A DNA stretch of 61,782 bases from an uncultured beta proteobacterium. GTDB lineage: Bacteria; Pseudomonadota; Gammaproteobacteria; Burkholderiales; Burkholderiaceae_C. The notes under the pieces were generated by a model. It ran no database searches, was not told the origin of the DNA, and saw only the letters and a list, made by a program, of their open reading frames with translations. Positions 8,055 to 16,377 of the stretch are shown here, in pieces (the first letter of the stretch is position 1; each line of letters opens with the position of its first letter). The position numbers and the translations under genes were made by a program. The stretch spans positions 1-61,782 of the forward strand of contig CAISLN010000041.1 in NCBI GenBank assembly GCA_903886275.1. The letters are read 5' to 3'.

Positions 8055-9458
8055 TTATCCCCTCAAATGGAACACTGCGGGGTCATGCGTGCCGATGTGG
8101 GTCAGGCGCTTTTGCAGAAGCCGGTAGGTGTCGAGGTCAAAGGACAGGGGCTTGCGCAGTTGCGTGGCTTCGTCGAGCTCCGACAGGTCATGCACCGTGG
8201 CCAAATGGCACCAGTGGTCAAACACATGGATATCTGTGCGTTCGGTGGGCGCATGGTATTCGCGCACTGCCACTTTGCCCGGGTGGGGCCAGGCCTGTAG
8301 ACGGTGCTGTGCCAGCGCCAGTTGCACACGCAGGCGGTGCAAAGCCAGTGGCTGGCGGCCCGCGCAAGCACCTTGGCAGCGCCCGGTCTGGCAGGCAAAA
8401 CAGGCTCCCTTGCCGGACTCCAGGCCCAGCAACTGCGGGCACAGGCCATGGCCATCGGCCAGTTGGCGCAGTGCGTCCGTGGCCTGGCGCTTGGAGTGGT
8501 AGGTGCCGTAGAGTGAGCCCCACTGCGCCGGCGCAAGGTCGTCGAGTTGCACCAGTTTGACCAGCGGATGGGCATCGACAGCCTCATGCAACTGCCAGGC
8601 GCACAAGGCCTTTTCTCGGCGCAGGCGGCGGTTGTGCAGTGGCTGCTGCTCCTTGATCAGGCGCGCCTCCAGTAACAGGGCGCCGAGCTCGCCGGCGGTC
8701 TCCGCCCAATCGATGCGGCGTATCTCGGTCAGTATGCGCATCTCGCGCGCCACCTTGGCTGCAGACTGAAAGTGCGACAAAACCCGGGTGCGCATGTTCA
8801 CACTTTTGCCGATGTACAGGGGGATCGCCGCCTCTCCAAAAAACCGGTAGACACCGGGCGTATCGGGGATGTCTGACAGGGCAGTTTCGAGCTGGGGCGG
8901 GACGCAGGCGCTGCCCTGCAGCAGTTCCTTGGCAGCGGCCTGCAAGGCGTCCACACCCAACTCCGCAGCAGCAATTTTCAGCCACTGCAGCACCAGTTCC
9001 ACATCGCCCATGGCCCGGTGCCTGGACGCGGTGTACAAACCGTGGCGATGGAGCAGGGCGTCGAGTCCGTGTCCCTTGTGCTGTGGATAGAGCTTGCGCG
9101 ACAGCCGCACGGTGCACAGGGTCTTGACCTTGAGGGCAATCTCCATGCGCGCCAACTCATTGAGCACAAAGCTGTGGTCAAAGCGTACGTTGTGCGCGAC
9201 AAACACCGCACCTTCGAGCAGGTCCAGCAGGGTCTGGGCCACCGCTTCAAATGCGGGGGCTGTGGCAACCATGGCATTGCTGATGCCGGTGAGCGACTGG
9301 ATGAATGGCGGTATCGGCACGCCGGGGTTGATCAAGGTGCTCCAGCGCGCCGTCTCCACCCCGTTCTCTACACGCACGGCCGCAATTTCCGTGATGCGGT
9401 CGTGCACCGCGTTGCCCCCGGTGGTCTCCAGGTCGAGCATCACATAGCAAGGCAGCAT
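8055..9458 (-). CDS. DEDDh 3'-5' exonuclease fused to GIY-YIG (Cho/UvrC-like) nuclease
   Basis: The 467-residue protein has two nuclease modules. Residues 1-170 match the DnaQ/epsilon exonuclease fold: VMLDLETTGG (ExoI), VAHNVRFDHSFV (ExoII) and HRAMGDVELVLQ (ExoIII, with the DEDDh histidine). Residues about 195-280 are a GIY-YIG domain (DTPGVYRFFGEAAIPLYIGKSVNMRTRV) like those of UvrC and Cho. A C-terminal region with CFACQTGRCQGAC may be a small cysteine cluster. The fusion suggests damage incision coupled to 3-prime trimming, a known architecture in Proteobacteria. It is not the replicative DnaQ, which lacks GIY-YIG. Confidence 0.88.
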   Translation of the reverse strand: MLPCYVMLDLETTGGNAVHDRITEIAAVRVENGVETARWSTLINPGVPIPPFIQSLTGISNAMVATAPAFEAVAQTLLDLLEGAVFVAHNVRFDHSFVLNELARMEIALKVKTLCTVRLSRKLYPQHKGHGLDALLHRHGLYTASRHRAMGDVELVLQWLKIAAAELGVDALQAAAKELLQGSACVPPQLETALSDIPDTPGVYRFFGEAAIPLYIGKSVNMRTRVLSHFQSAAKVAREMRILTEIRRIDWAETAGELGALLLEARLIKEQQPLHNRRLRREKALCAWQLHEAVDAHPLVKLVQLDDLAPAQWGSLYGTYHSKRQATDALRQLADGHGLCPQLLGLESGKGACFACQTGRCQGACAGRQPLALHRLRVQLALAQHRLQAWPHPGKVAVREYHAPTERTDIHVFDHWCHLATVHDLSELDEATQLRKPLSFDLDTYRLLQKRLTHIGTHDPAVFHLRG

Positions 9459-9470
9459 GGAGCAGCGACC

Positions 9471-10013
9471 CTAGACGTCGAGGTGGTGAATCGAAAACTC
9501 GCCGCGGCGCCGGTCAGCAAAAAAGCATTCCAGCGTCGCACGCGTGGTGTGAAAAGCAATCTCATTCCAAGGGATTTCACTTTCCAGAAACAGCCTAGCC
9601 TCTATGGTTTCGTGGCCCGGGTCAAACTGATCGCTGGTCAGCACTGCCCGGTAAAACAAATGCACCTGACCCACCCGCGCCACATTGACCAGGGTAAACA
9701 GGCCCTGCATTTCAAACTGCGCACCAGCCTCTTCGACGGTCTCGCGCGCAGCACCTTCGGTGGTGGTCTCGTGCAGTTCCATAAAGCCCGCAGGCAGGGT
9801 CCACAGGCCCCAACGCGGTTCGATGTTGCGCTTGCACAGCAGAACCCTGTCGCCCCAGTAAGGCACGGTGCCCACCACATTGAGCGGGTTTTGGTAATGC
9901 ACGGTGCCGCAGGCCGGGCAAACAGCGCGCTCCTTGGTGTCGCCGTCGTCGGGAAGACGGTAGGCCACTGCGGCGCCGCATTGGCCGCAATGTTTGATAG
10001 CAGGTCTTTGCAT
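9471..10013 (-). CDS. Nudix hydrolase with N-terminal zinc ribbon
   Basis: The 180-residue protein starts with a zinc-ribbon pair (HCGQCG and CPACG, residues 8-38). A Nudix domain follows, with the full box GFMELHETTTEGAARETVEEAGA (G-x5-E-x7-REUxEExGU). It presumably hydrolyses a nucleoside-diphosphate derivative; the zinc ribbon recalls NADH pyrophosphatase, but the protein is shorter and lacks a clear NudC specificity motif. Its ATG overlaps the stop of the FAH gene (ATGA), so the two are translationally coupled. Confidence 0.88.
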   Translation of the reverse strand: MQRPAIKHCGQCGAAVAYRLPDDGDTKERAVCPACGTVHYQNPLNVVGTVPYWGDRVLLCKRNIEPRWGLWTLPAGFMELHETTTEGAARETVEEAGAQFEMQGLFTLVNVARVGQVHLFYRAVLTSDQFDPGHETIEARLFLESEIPWNEIAFHTTRATLECFFADRRRGEFSIHHLDV

Positions 10014-10744
10014 CAGGGTCTCGATAATGGTGTTTGGCCGATGCGCACGCGCAGGGTCTGCAGGCCACTGATGCGGCCCTCCAGCACATCGCCCGGCAGC
10101 ACGGCACCTACGCCCTCGGGCGTGCCGGTAAAAATCAGATCGCCGGGCTGCAGCGTCCAGGCCGCCGAGAGCTGCGCAATGGTTTCGGCGATGTTCCAGA
10201 TCAGCTTGAACAGGCTGCTGCTCTGGCGCAACTGGCCATTCACATCCAGTGCAATGTCGGCCTGCTCCATATTTGGTAGCAGGGATGCCGGCGTGATGGT
10301 ACCCAGCGGCGCAGAGTGGTCAAAGCCCTTGCCAATGCACCAGGGGCGACCCTGCTTTTTCATCTCGTTTTGCAGGTCGCGCCGCGTCATGTCCAGACCC
10401 ACGGCGTAGCCGTAGATGTGCTTGTGCGCATCCGCCGCTGCAATATGGCTGCCACCGGTGCCAATGGCCACCACCAGTTCCACTTCGTGGTGCAGGTTGT
10501 GGGTCAGGCTGGGGTAGGGCATAAGGGCCACTCCATCGGGGCCGGGCAGCAGCACGGCATCGGCTGGCTTCATAAAGAAGAACGGCGCCTCGCGCCCTAG
10601 CGCGCCCATCTCCTTGGCGTGTTCTTCAAAGTTGCGGCCGACACAGTAAATGCGGTGCACCGGAAACTGCTGCTTGCTGCCCAGCACCGGTACGCCAACG
10701 CGGGCAGGGGGTTCAATCACATAGGGCATGGAGGCTGCGCTCAT
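10013..10744 (-). CDS. Fumarylacetoacetate hydrolase family protein
   Basis: This 243-residue protein has the FAH fold from VHRIYCVGRNFEEHAKEMG onward. The metal-binding acidic residues are visible in NLHHEVELVVAIG and in YAVGLDMTRRDLQ. KGFDHSAPLG and DLIFTGTPEGVGAV are typical of the FAHD1/YcgM branch, which cleaves or decarboxylates short C-C bonded diketo acids such as fumarylpyruvate or oxaloacetate. Substrate is not determinable here. Starts at 10744 or 10729 are both possible. It sits between the monooxygenase-like and Nudix genes in one minus-strand set. Confidence 0.88.
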   Translation of the reverse strand: MSAASMPYVIEPPARVGVPVLGSKQQFPVHRIYCVGRNFEEHAKEMGALGREAPFFFMKPADAVLLPGPDGVALMPYPSLTHNLHHEVELVVAIGTGGSHIAAADAHKHIYGYAVGLDMTRRDLQNEMKKQGRPWCIGKGFDHSAPLGTITPASLLPNMEQADIALDVNGQLRQSSSLFKLIWNIAETIAQLSAAWTLQPGDLIFTGTPEGVGAVLPGDVLEGRISGLQTLRVRIGQTPLSRP

Positions 10745-10753
10745 CAAGCGGCT

Positions 10754-11056
10754 TTAAGTGGATTTGACCACCAGCTCAAAGTGCTCCACCACGGGCGGGG
10801 CAGCAAAAAAGGGCCCTACAATGCCGCGCCACTGGGTGAAGGCCTCGGACTGGCGGAAATCCACGGTGTGGTTTTCCAGGGTTTCCCAAAAAATCTGCAG
10901 CACATAGCGCTCGGGACTTTCCACGCCCTTGTTGACCTTGAACCCCTTGCAACCCTTGGCGTGGGCGATGACATCACGCAGGCCAAGGGCGATGGCTTCG
11001 TCAAACGCAGCGTTTTGACCGGGGTGGATGCGTAGATCAGCCAATTCGAGAATCAT
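10754..11056 (-). CDS. Antibiotic biosynthesis monooxygenase (ABM) domain protein
   Basis: This small 100-residue protein (MILELADLRIHPGQNAAFDEAI) has the ferredoxin-like ABM/Dabb pattern: a strand, a helix rich in acidic residues, then GCKGFKVNKGVESPERYVLQIFWETLENHTVDFRQSEAFTQW and FEL near the C-terminus. Family members are small dimeric oxygenases or heme/quinone-handling proteins. I chose the ATG at 11056 because upstream codons would run into the divergent pgeF promoter. It precedes the FAH gene by 9 bp, suggesting an operon for a minor catabolic step. Confidence 0.8.
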   Translation of the reverse strand: MILELADLRIHPGQNAAFDEAIALGLRDVIAHAKGCKGFKVNKGVESPERYVLQIFWETLENHTVDFRQSEAFTQWRGIVGPFFAAPPVVEHFELVVKST

Positions 11057-11103
11057 GGGAACTCCATAGTGGATAGGGGCAGGTGGCCGATTATGCTTTG
11101 GCC

Positions 11104-11871
11104 ATGAACGTCCCATCTTTTGATTGCCTGATACCCGACTGGCCGGCCCCAGCCAATGTGCGCGCACTGTGCAGCACCCGCGACGCAGGAGCCTCCACAG
11201 GACCCTATGCCGGGCTGAACCTGGGCCAGCATGTGGGAGATGACCCTTGCGTGGTGGAGCGCAACCGCCAGCGCCTGCAAGCGGCCATGGGCGTGCGCGC
11301 GGTGTTCCTGAACCAGGTCCACGGCCAGGACATGCTGGAGCTCGACGGCAGCACCGACCATGGCCTGCCGGCGGACGGCGCCTTCACCCGGGTAAGCGCT
11401 GTGGCCTGCACCGTGATGGTGGCCGACTGCTTGCCGGTGCTGCTGTGCGATGTGCGTGGCCAGCAGGTCGCAGCAGTCCATGCCGGGTGGCGCGGCTTGC
11501 TGGGCGTTGATGGCTTGGGCGTGTTGGAATCGGCCATCGCAGCCATGGCGGTGAAGGGCAACGAACTGCTGGCGTGGCTGGGCCCCTGTATCGGAGCGCA
11601 GGCCTTTGAAGTAGGGGCGGAGGTGCGCGCGGCCTTTGTGGACGCTGCGCCGCAGGCCGGTGCTTGCTTCAGGCCCGGCGCGCAGGGCAAGTGGCTGGCC
11701 GATCTGCAGGCCCTGGCGCGCCAGCGTTTGGCCGCCGCAGGTGTGGAGCGCATTTACGGCAATGACGGTACATCGAGCTGGTGCACCGTGGCCAATCCTT
11801 TACGGTTCTTTTCGCACCGGCGCGACGGTGTCAGCGGGCGCATGGCCGCCAGTGTCTGGCGCGTTGACTAG
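11104..11871 (+). CDS. pgeF: Peptidoglycan editing factor / multicopper polyphenol oxidase (YfiH family)
   Basis: This protein of about 255 residues has the YfiH/PgeF landmarks: FLNQVHGQD (metal-binding His), CTVMVADCLPVLLCD (metal-binding Cys) and AVHAGWRGLLGVDGLGVL (His). The family binds zinc or copper and is reported as a laccase-like or purine-nucleoside-cleaving enzyme; E. coli PgeF edits muropeptide precursors. A GTG at 11083, preceded by AGGGGCAG, is an alternative start. Its 3-prime end overlaps the convergent small membrane protein gene by 72 bp. Location before phaC is typical of Comamonadaceae. Confidence 0.88.
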   Translation: MNVPSFDCLIPDWPAPANVRALCSTRDAGASTGPYAGLNLGQHVGDDPCVVERNRQRLQAAMGVRAVFLNQVHGQDMLELDGSTDHGLPADGAFTRVSAVACTVMVADCLPVLLCDVRGQQVAAVHAGWRGLLGVDGLGVLESAIAAMAVKGNELLAWLGPCIGAQAFEVGAEVRAAFVDAAPQAGACFRPGAQGKWLADLQALARQRLAAAGVERIYGNDGTSSWCTVANPLRFFSHRRDGVSGRMAASVWRVD

Positions 11872-12090
11872 GGTGGTGGCCGCACGCACTTGGGCTTGCT
11901 GTTCCTGTTCTGAGCGCAGCCTGCGTTTGCGCCCCGGCGTGCCCATGATGTAGAGCACCAAGGCAACCGGCAGCAGGCCATACAAAACAAAAGTCACCAC
12001 GGCACCCAGCACCGTGCCATTGCTATTGGTGGCCTCCGCCACGCTCATCATGAGGGCGACATAAATCCAGGCGATGGGAACGATGTACAT
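11800..12090 (-). CDS. Small two-helix membrane protein, function unknown
   Basis: The predicted 96-residue protein begins MYIVPIAWIYVALMMSVAEA, forming a first membrane helix. A second helix follows (TVLGAVVTFVLYGLLPVALVLYIMG) and then a charged tail (TPGRKRRLRSEQEQQAQ). I do not recognise a characterised family, but the N-terminal half resembles short conserved membrane proteins beside phaC in related genomes. A longer version from 12180 adds a third hydrophobic segment but would abut the divergent phaC start. The last 72 bp are antisense to the end of pgeF. Confidence 0.6.
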   Translation of the reverse strand: MYIVPIAWIYVALMMSVAEATNSNGTVLGAVVTFVLYGLLPVALVLYIMGTPGRKRRLRSEQEQQAQVRAATTLVNAPDTGGHAPADTVAPVRKEP

Positions 12091-12181
12091 AAGGGAATTT
12101 GAAAAAGTGCTTGTAAGCAAAAAGGAACCAACAAGCTGAGATACTAGCGCCCCAACTGCGATCAACTTCAAAGGTGACATA

Positions 12182-13897
12182 GTGAGTCAAATCTCCCCCG
12201 ATTACTGGAACCAGGCTGCCAAGGAATTTCAACAGGCAGTGAGCCAGGGCTGGACCAAGGCACTGGAATCCTTCAAAACGGTGGATATGGGGGCGGCGGG
12301 AACGGGAATTTCCGCTAAGGCGCCAGAAATTCACTTTGCTCCAGAAAAACTGCAAGAGCTTCAGCGTGCCTATTCCAAGGATGCCTTGGGTCTGTTTACC
12401 GAAGGCTTCAAGTCGCCCAATGTCAGCGCGGACCGTCGCTTCGCCGCTCCCGCCTGGAACGAAAATCCCATGGCCGCTTACGGTGCGGCCGTCTACATGC
12501 TCAACGCCCGTACCCTGATGGGCCTGGCCGATGCCGTGGAGGCAGACGCCAAAACGCGCAACCGCATCCGCTTTGCCGTCGAGCAGTGGGTGGCCGCCGC
12601 CGCCCCCAGCAACTACCTGGCCTTCAATGCCGAGGCCCAGAAGAAGGCCATTGAAACCAAGGGCGAGAGCATTGCCAGGGGCGTCAAGAACCTGGTGCAC
12701 GACATCCAGCAAGGCCATGTGTCGATGACCGACGAGAGCCTTTTTGAGGTGGGCAAAAATGTGGCCACCACCGAAGGGGCCGTAGTTTTTGAGAATGAAT
12801 TGTTCCAGCTCATCGAATACAAGGCGCTCACGGCTAAGGTGTTTGAAAAGCCCTTGCTGTTGGTGCCACCCTGCATCAACAAGTTCTACATCCTCGACCT
12901 GCAGCCCGAGAACTCCCTGATCCGCTATGCCGTGGCCCAGGGCCAGCGTACCTTTGTGGTGAGCTGGCGCAACCCGGACGAGTCCCTGGCCCACAAGACC
13001 TGGGACGACTACATCGAAGACGCGGTCATCAAGGCCATCACGGTGACACAGGAGATTGCCGGCTCCGAGCAAATCAACGCCCTGGGCTTTTGCGTGGGCG
13101 GCACCATGCTGAGCACGGCGCTGGCGGTGTTGGCCGCGCGTGGCGAAAAGCCGGTGGCCAGTGCCACCTTGCTGACCACCCTGCTGGACTTTACCGACAC
13201 CGGCGTTCTGGACGTGTTTATTGGCGAGTCCTTTGTCAAGTTCCGCGAGGCCGAGATGGGCAAGGGCGGCCTCATGAAGGGCGGCGATCTGGCCAGCACC
13301 TTCAGCTTTTTGCGCCCCAATGATCTGGTCTGGAACTATGTGGTGGGCAACTACCTCAAGGGCGAAACACCGCCGCCGTTTGACCTGCTGTACTGGAATT
13401 CCGACAGCACCAATTTGCCCGGCCCGTACTACGCTTGGTATTTGCGCAATACCTATCTGGAAAACAACCTCATCAAGCCCAACAAGGTGACGGTCTGCGG
13501 CGAGAAGATCGACATGAAAAAGGTCGATATCCCGTTTTATATTTACGGTTCGCGCGAAGACCACATCGTGCCGATCGGCGGCTCTTACGCATCGACCCAG
13601 GTCTTGCCTGGCAAGAAGCGCTTTGTCATGGGCGCCTCCGGTCACATCGCCGGCGTGATCAACCCACCGGCCAAAAACAAACGCAGCCACTGGATTCGCG
13701 CCGACGGCAAATTGCCCAAGACCGCTGAGGCCTGGATCGAGGGTGCAGAAGAACATGTGGGCAGTTGGTGGACCGATTGGTCCGACTGGCTCAAGGGCCA
13801 GGCAGGCAAGCAAATTGCAGCGCCCAAGAGCTATGGCAAGGGCAAATACAAGGCAACCATGCCAGCGCCGGGTAGCTATGTGAAGGCAAGGGCCTGA
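12182..13897 (+). CDS. phaC: Class I poly(R)-hydroxyalkanoate synthase
   Basis: PhaC polymerises 3-hydroxyacyl-CoA into polyhydroxyalkanoate at the granule surface. The 571-residue protein has the PhaC N-terminal domain (about 60-240) and an alpha/beta-hydrolase core. The lipase-like box is GFCVGGTM, carrying the nucleophilic Cys. The catalytic Asp lies in YGSREDHIVP and the His in GASGHIAGV. Length and the tryptophan-rich C-terminus fit class I enzymes. It starts at GTG with AAAGGTG upstream. phaB follows after 86 bp, and no phaA thiolase is next to them. Confidence 0.97.
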   Translation: MSQISPDYWNQAAKEFQQAVSQGWTKALESFKTVDMGAAGTGISAKAPEIHFAPEKLQELQRAYSKDALGLFTEGFKSPNVSADRRFAAPAWNENPMAAYGAAVYMLNARTLMGLADAVEADAKTRNRIRFAVEQWVAAAAPSNYLAFNAEAQKKAIETKGESIARGVKNLVHDIQQGHVSMTDESLFEVGKNVATTEGAVVFENELFQLIEYKALTAKVFEKPLLLVPPCINKFYILDLQPENSLIRYAVAQGQRTFVVSWRNPDESLAHKTWDDYIEDAVIKAITVTQEIAGSEQINALGFCVGGTMLSTALAVLAARGEKPVASATLLTTLLDFTDTGVLDVFIGESFVKFREAEMGKGGLMKGGDLASTFSFLRPNDLVWNYVVGNYLKGETPPPFDLLYWNSDSTNLPGPYYAWYLRNTYLENNLIKPNKVTVCGEKIDMKKVDIPFYIYGSREDHIVPIGGSYASTQVLPGKKRFVMGASGHIAGVINPPAKNKRSHWIRADGKLPKTAEAWIEGAEEHVGSWWTDWSDWLKGQAGKQIAAPKSYGKGKYKATMPAPGSYVKARA

Positions 13898-13983
13898 GCT
13901 TTTTATAAGTAAGTGCCGCCGGCGTGACCGGCGCCTATTCATTTGTCAGTGTGTTTGAGTCCATATCTAAGAAGGAGATAGTC

Positions 13984-14721
13984 ATGAATCAGAAAGTAGC
14001 GTACGTCACCGGCGGCATGGGTGGAATTGGGACCGCCATATGCCAGCGTCTGCACAAAGAGGGCTTCAAGGTCATCGCCGGCTGCGGACCCACGCGTGAC
14101 CACGTCAAGTGGATCGCCGAGCAGGCTGCGTTGGGCTACACCTTTTTTGCCTCTGCTGGCAATGTGGGTGATTGGGATTCCACTGTGGAAGCCTTCACCA
14201 AGACCAAGGCCGAGCACGGCACGATTGACCTGCTGGTGAACAACGCCGGCATTACCCGTGACCGCATGTTCATCAAGATGAGCCGCGAAGACTGGGACGC
14301 CGTGATCGAAACCAACCTGAACTCCATGTTCAATGTCACCAAGCAGGTGGTTGGCGATATGGTTGAAAAGGGCTGGGGCCGCATCATCAATATCTCGTCG
14401 GTCAACGGCGCCAAGGGCCAAGCCGGTCAGACCAACTACTCGGCCGCCAAGGCCGGCATGCACGGTTTCACCATGGCTTTGGCACAGGAACTGGCCACCA
14501 AGGGCGTGACCGTGAACACAGTGAGCCCCGGCTATATCGGCACCGACATGGTCAAGGCCATTCGCGAAGACGTGCTGGCCAAGATCGTAGCCACCGTGCC
14601 CGTCAAGCGCCTGGGCGAGCCAAGCGAAATTGCATCCATCATTGCCTGGTTGGCATCCAACGAAGGCAGCTACTCCACCGGCGCCGACTTTGCGGTCAAC
14701 GGCGGTCTGCACATGGGTTAA
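13984..14721 (+). CDS. phaB: Acetoacetyl-CoA reductase (3-oxoacyl-CoA reductase)
   Basis: This 245-residue short-chain dehydrogenase supplies (R)-3-hydroxybutyryl-CoA to PhaC using NADPH. The cofactor loop is VTGGMGGIGTAI at the N-terminus, NNAGITRD follows, and the catalytic Ser-Tyr-Lys set is in NISSVNGAKGQAGQTNYSAAKAG. The C-terminus GADFAVNGGLHMG is characteristic of PhaB. The ATG at 13984 follows AAGAAGGAG at a good distance; in-frame sequence further upstream is leader. A strong terminator follows at 14762. Confidence 0.96.
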   Translation: MNQKVAYVTGGMGGIGTAICQRLHKEGFKVIAGCGPTRDHVKWIAEQAALGYTFFASAGNVGDWDSTVEAFTKTKAEHGTIDLLVNNAGITRDRMFIKMSREDWDAVIETNLNSMFNVTKQVVGDMVEKGWGRIINISSVNGAKGQAGQTNYSAAKAGMHGFTMALAQELATKGVTVNTVSPGYIGTDMVKAIREDVLAKIVATVPVKRLGEPSEIASIIAWLASNEGSYSTGADFAVNGGLHMG

Positions 14722-14761
14722 TTGCCGCTGCGGCGATTGCCTATTGCCGCAAGGTTTGACC

Positions 14762-14798
14762 AAACCCCGCATACGTGTCAACGTTTGCGGGGTTTTTC
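14762..14798 (+). terminator. Rho-independent terminator after phaB
   Basis: AAACCCCGCA (14762-14771) pairs with TGCGGGGTTT (14786-14795), and the T-run continues to 14798. The loop itself contains ACGT/ACGT complementarity. It closes the phaCB transcript just before the PfkB gene. Confidence 0.9.
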
Positions 14799-14824
14799 TT
14801 TTGTGCTGTGATACGCTTTTTGCC

Positions 14825-15787
14825 ATGACCAATATCCTGACCATTACCATGAATCCCGCGCTGGACGTATCCACTGCGGTGGAAGAAGTCCACCACACCA
14901 GCAAGCTGCGTTGCGAGCCCATGCGCCGGCGCGCCGGCGGCGGCGGTGTGAATGTGGCGCGCGAGCTGCACCGCCTGGGCGCCGATGCGCTGGCCTTCTA
15001 CACGGCGGGGCATTCCACCGGGCGCATGATGTACAACCTGCTGCAGCAAGAGGGCGTGCCCTGTCATCCCTTTGCCATTGCCGGCTTCCCGCGTGAAAGC
15101 TTCACGGTGCTGGAGCGCAGCAGTGGCCACGAGTACCGCTTTGTGTTGCCCGGCCCGGAGATCAGCCAGCAGGAATGGGAGGGGGCACTGGTAGAGATCG
15201 GCCAGTTGTGCAAACCGCAGTCCCTGGTGGTGGCGAGCGGCAGCTTGCCGCCCGGTGTGCCTGTAGACTTTTTTGCCCGTGTTTCACGGGTGGTACAGGC
15301 AGCCCAGGGCTCGCTGATCGTAGACACCTCGGGTGAGCCACTGCAAGCGGCACTGGCGCATGGTCTATTCATGGTCAAACCCAGCCTGCACGAGCTGCGC
15401 GACCTGTGTGGCGAACCCTTGCTGCGCCTGCATGAGGTGCGCGACGCTGCTTCTGAGCTGGTGAGCGCTGGCAATGCCCGCATCGTGGTGGTCTCTATGG
15501 GAGAAATGGGCGCCATGCTGGTGACCAGCGAGGGCTCTTGGTATGCGCCGCCCCTGCAGGTCGCCGTGCACAGTGCCGTAGGCGCTGGCGACAGCTTTGT
15601 GGCTGGCATGGTGTGGGCACTGGCCCGCCACGAGAGCCGGGTGGAGGCCTTTGCCAAGGGCGTCGCTTGCGCGACTGCCACGTTGGTAAGCACAGGCAGC
15701 GGCTTGGGCGACGCAGAACAAGTCCTTGAGTTGCTCAAGCAGGTGCGTTGCCTGAAAGATTTCCCCGATCAGGAACTGCCGGTGTGA
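14825..15787 (+). CDS. PfkB-family hexose-phosphate kinase (1-phosphofructokinase / PfkB-like)
   Basis: The 320-residue ribokinase-fold protein begins MTNILTITMNPALDVST, typical of the FruK/PfkB/LacC group. It has the RRRAGGGGVNVARELHRLGAD substrate and cofactor loop, and AVGAGDSFVAGMVWAL with the catalytic Asp and anion hole. The TIT-NPALD start favours 1-phosphofructokinase or 6-phosphofructokinase-2 over ribokinase; phosphotransferase partners that would prove FruK are absent. The ATG at 14825 lies just after the phaB terminator, so it probably has its own promoter. Confidence 0.88.
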   Translation: MTNILTITMNPALDVSTAVEEVHHTSKLRCEPMRRRAGGGGVNVARELHRLGADALAFYTAGHSTGRMMYNLLQQEGVPCHPFAIAGFPRESFTVLERSSGHEYRFVLPGPEISQQEWEGALVEIGQLCKPQSLVVASGSLPPGVPVDFFARVSRVVQAAQGSLIVDTSGEPLQAALAHGLFMVKPSLHELRDLCGEPLLRLHEVRDAASELVSAGNARIVVVSMGEMGAMLVTSEGSWYAPPLQVAVHSAVGAGDSFVAGMVWALARHESRVEAFAKGVACATATLVSTGSGLGDAEQVLELLKQVRCLKDFPDQELPV

Positions 15788-15809
15788 GCTTAGACCGTCA
15801 GCCAGCAAA

Positions 15810-15968
15810 AATGCGCGCCCACAGGCGTAAATAAGGTGTCTGCGGTGCATCGGACCGTCATCCTGAACCATGGTTCAGGTGGGCGAGGTCAGCACCCGCT
15901 TTGGGTTCATCTAACGCGAGATGATCACGCCAGCAGGGCAATGTTCCAAGCCCTTGCTCAAAGAGCAT
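15810..15968 (-). ncRNA. ssrS: Candidate 6S RNA
   Basis: This non-coding stretch lies downstream of zapA on the same strand, the usual neighbourhood of ssrS. It contains the perfect palindrome CCTGAACCATGGTTCAGG (15862-15879), comparable to the CCTTGAACC...GGTTCAAGG stem of E. coli 6S RNA, followed on the minus strand by a GC-rich segment ending near GCACCGCAGACACC. A CGCC-TGTG-GGCG hairpin followed by CGCATTTTT (15808-15826) could form the 3-prime end. On the minus strand TTGTCG and TACCAA, 17 bp apart, could be the promoter. Both ends are approximate. Confidence 0.62.
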
Positions 15969-16071
15969 TGGTACAAGGAAATATAAAGCCCGACAAGCAC
16001 CGCAGACCGCTGCATTGTAGGTGCAGCACCGGGCTTAGCCAAACCAAAGTCCGGCATTTTTTTGTGGCGTG

Positions 16072-16377
16072 CTAAAGCAGTTGACCGTCGTCGCTGAGCG
16101 CGTCATCCAGACGGCTCAGCAGCACGCGCAAGGACTCTTGTTCCCACTCGATCAATGCCAGCGCGGCGGCCTCTGCGACTTGGTCGGACAAATCAAAGGC
16201 CAGATTCAGTGCCGCTAGCACGGCAATACGGTCACGGGCGCGCACCTTGCCCGCATCACGGGTTCTGCACATGGCCTCGTCTACCCGCTGCACCGCCGCC
16301 CGCAAACGCTGCTCGCCGCCCTCGGGGCAACCCAGCAAATAGCTTTGCCCCATGATCTGCACTTCGAGTTGGTTCAT
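16072..16377 (-). CDS. zapA: Cell division protein ZapA
   Basis: ZapA crosslinks FtsZ protofilaments in the Z-ring. The 101-residue protein starts MNQLEVQIMGQSYLLGCPEGGEQRLRAAVQRVDEAM, the ZapA N-terminal domain, and then forms a long helix (about 45-101) with RDRIAVLAALNLAFDLSD. Length is typical. Its ATG overlaps the stop of the upstream coiled-coil gene (ATGA). About 100 bp downstream lies the 6S RNA candidate. Bases 15985-16037 can form a long-range AAGCCCG/CGGGCTT stem that may end the zapA transcript. Confidence 0.92.
   Translation of the reverse strand: MNQLEVQIMGQSYLLGCPEGGEQRLRAAVQRVDEAMCRTRDAGKVRARDRIAVLAALNLAFDLSDQVAEAAALALIEWEQESLRVLLSRLDDALSDDGQLL

Noticed and set aside
12023..13942. 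Long open frame (about 639 codons) antisense to phaC
   Set aside because: It mirrors codon bias of phaC, whose motifs and start are clear; the antisense product is His/Gly-rich and lacks any recognisable domain.
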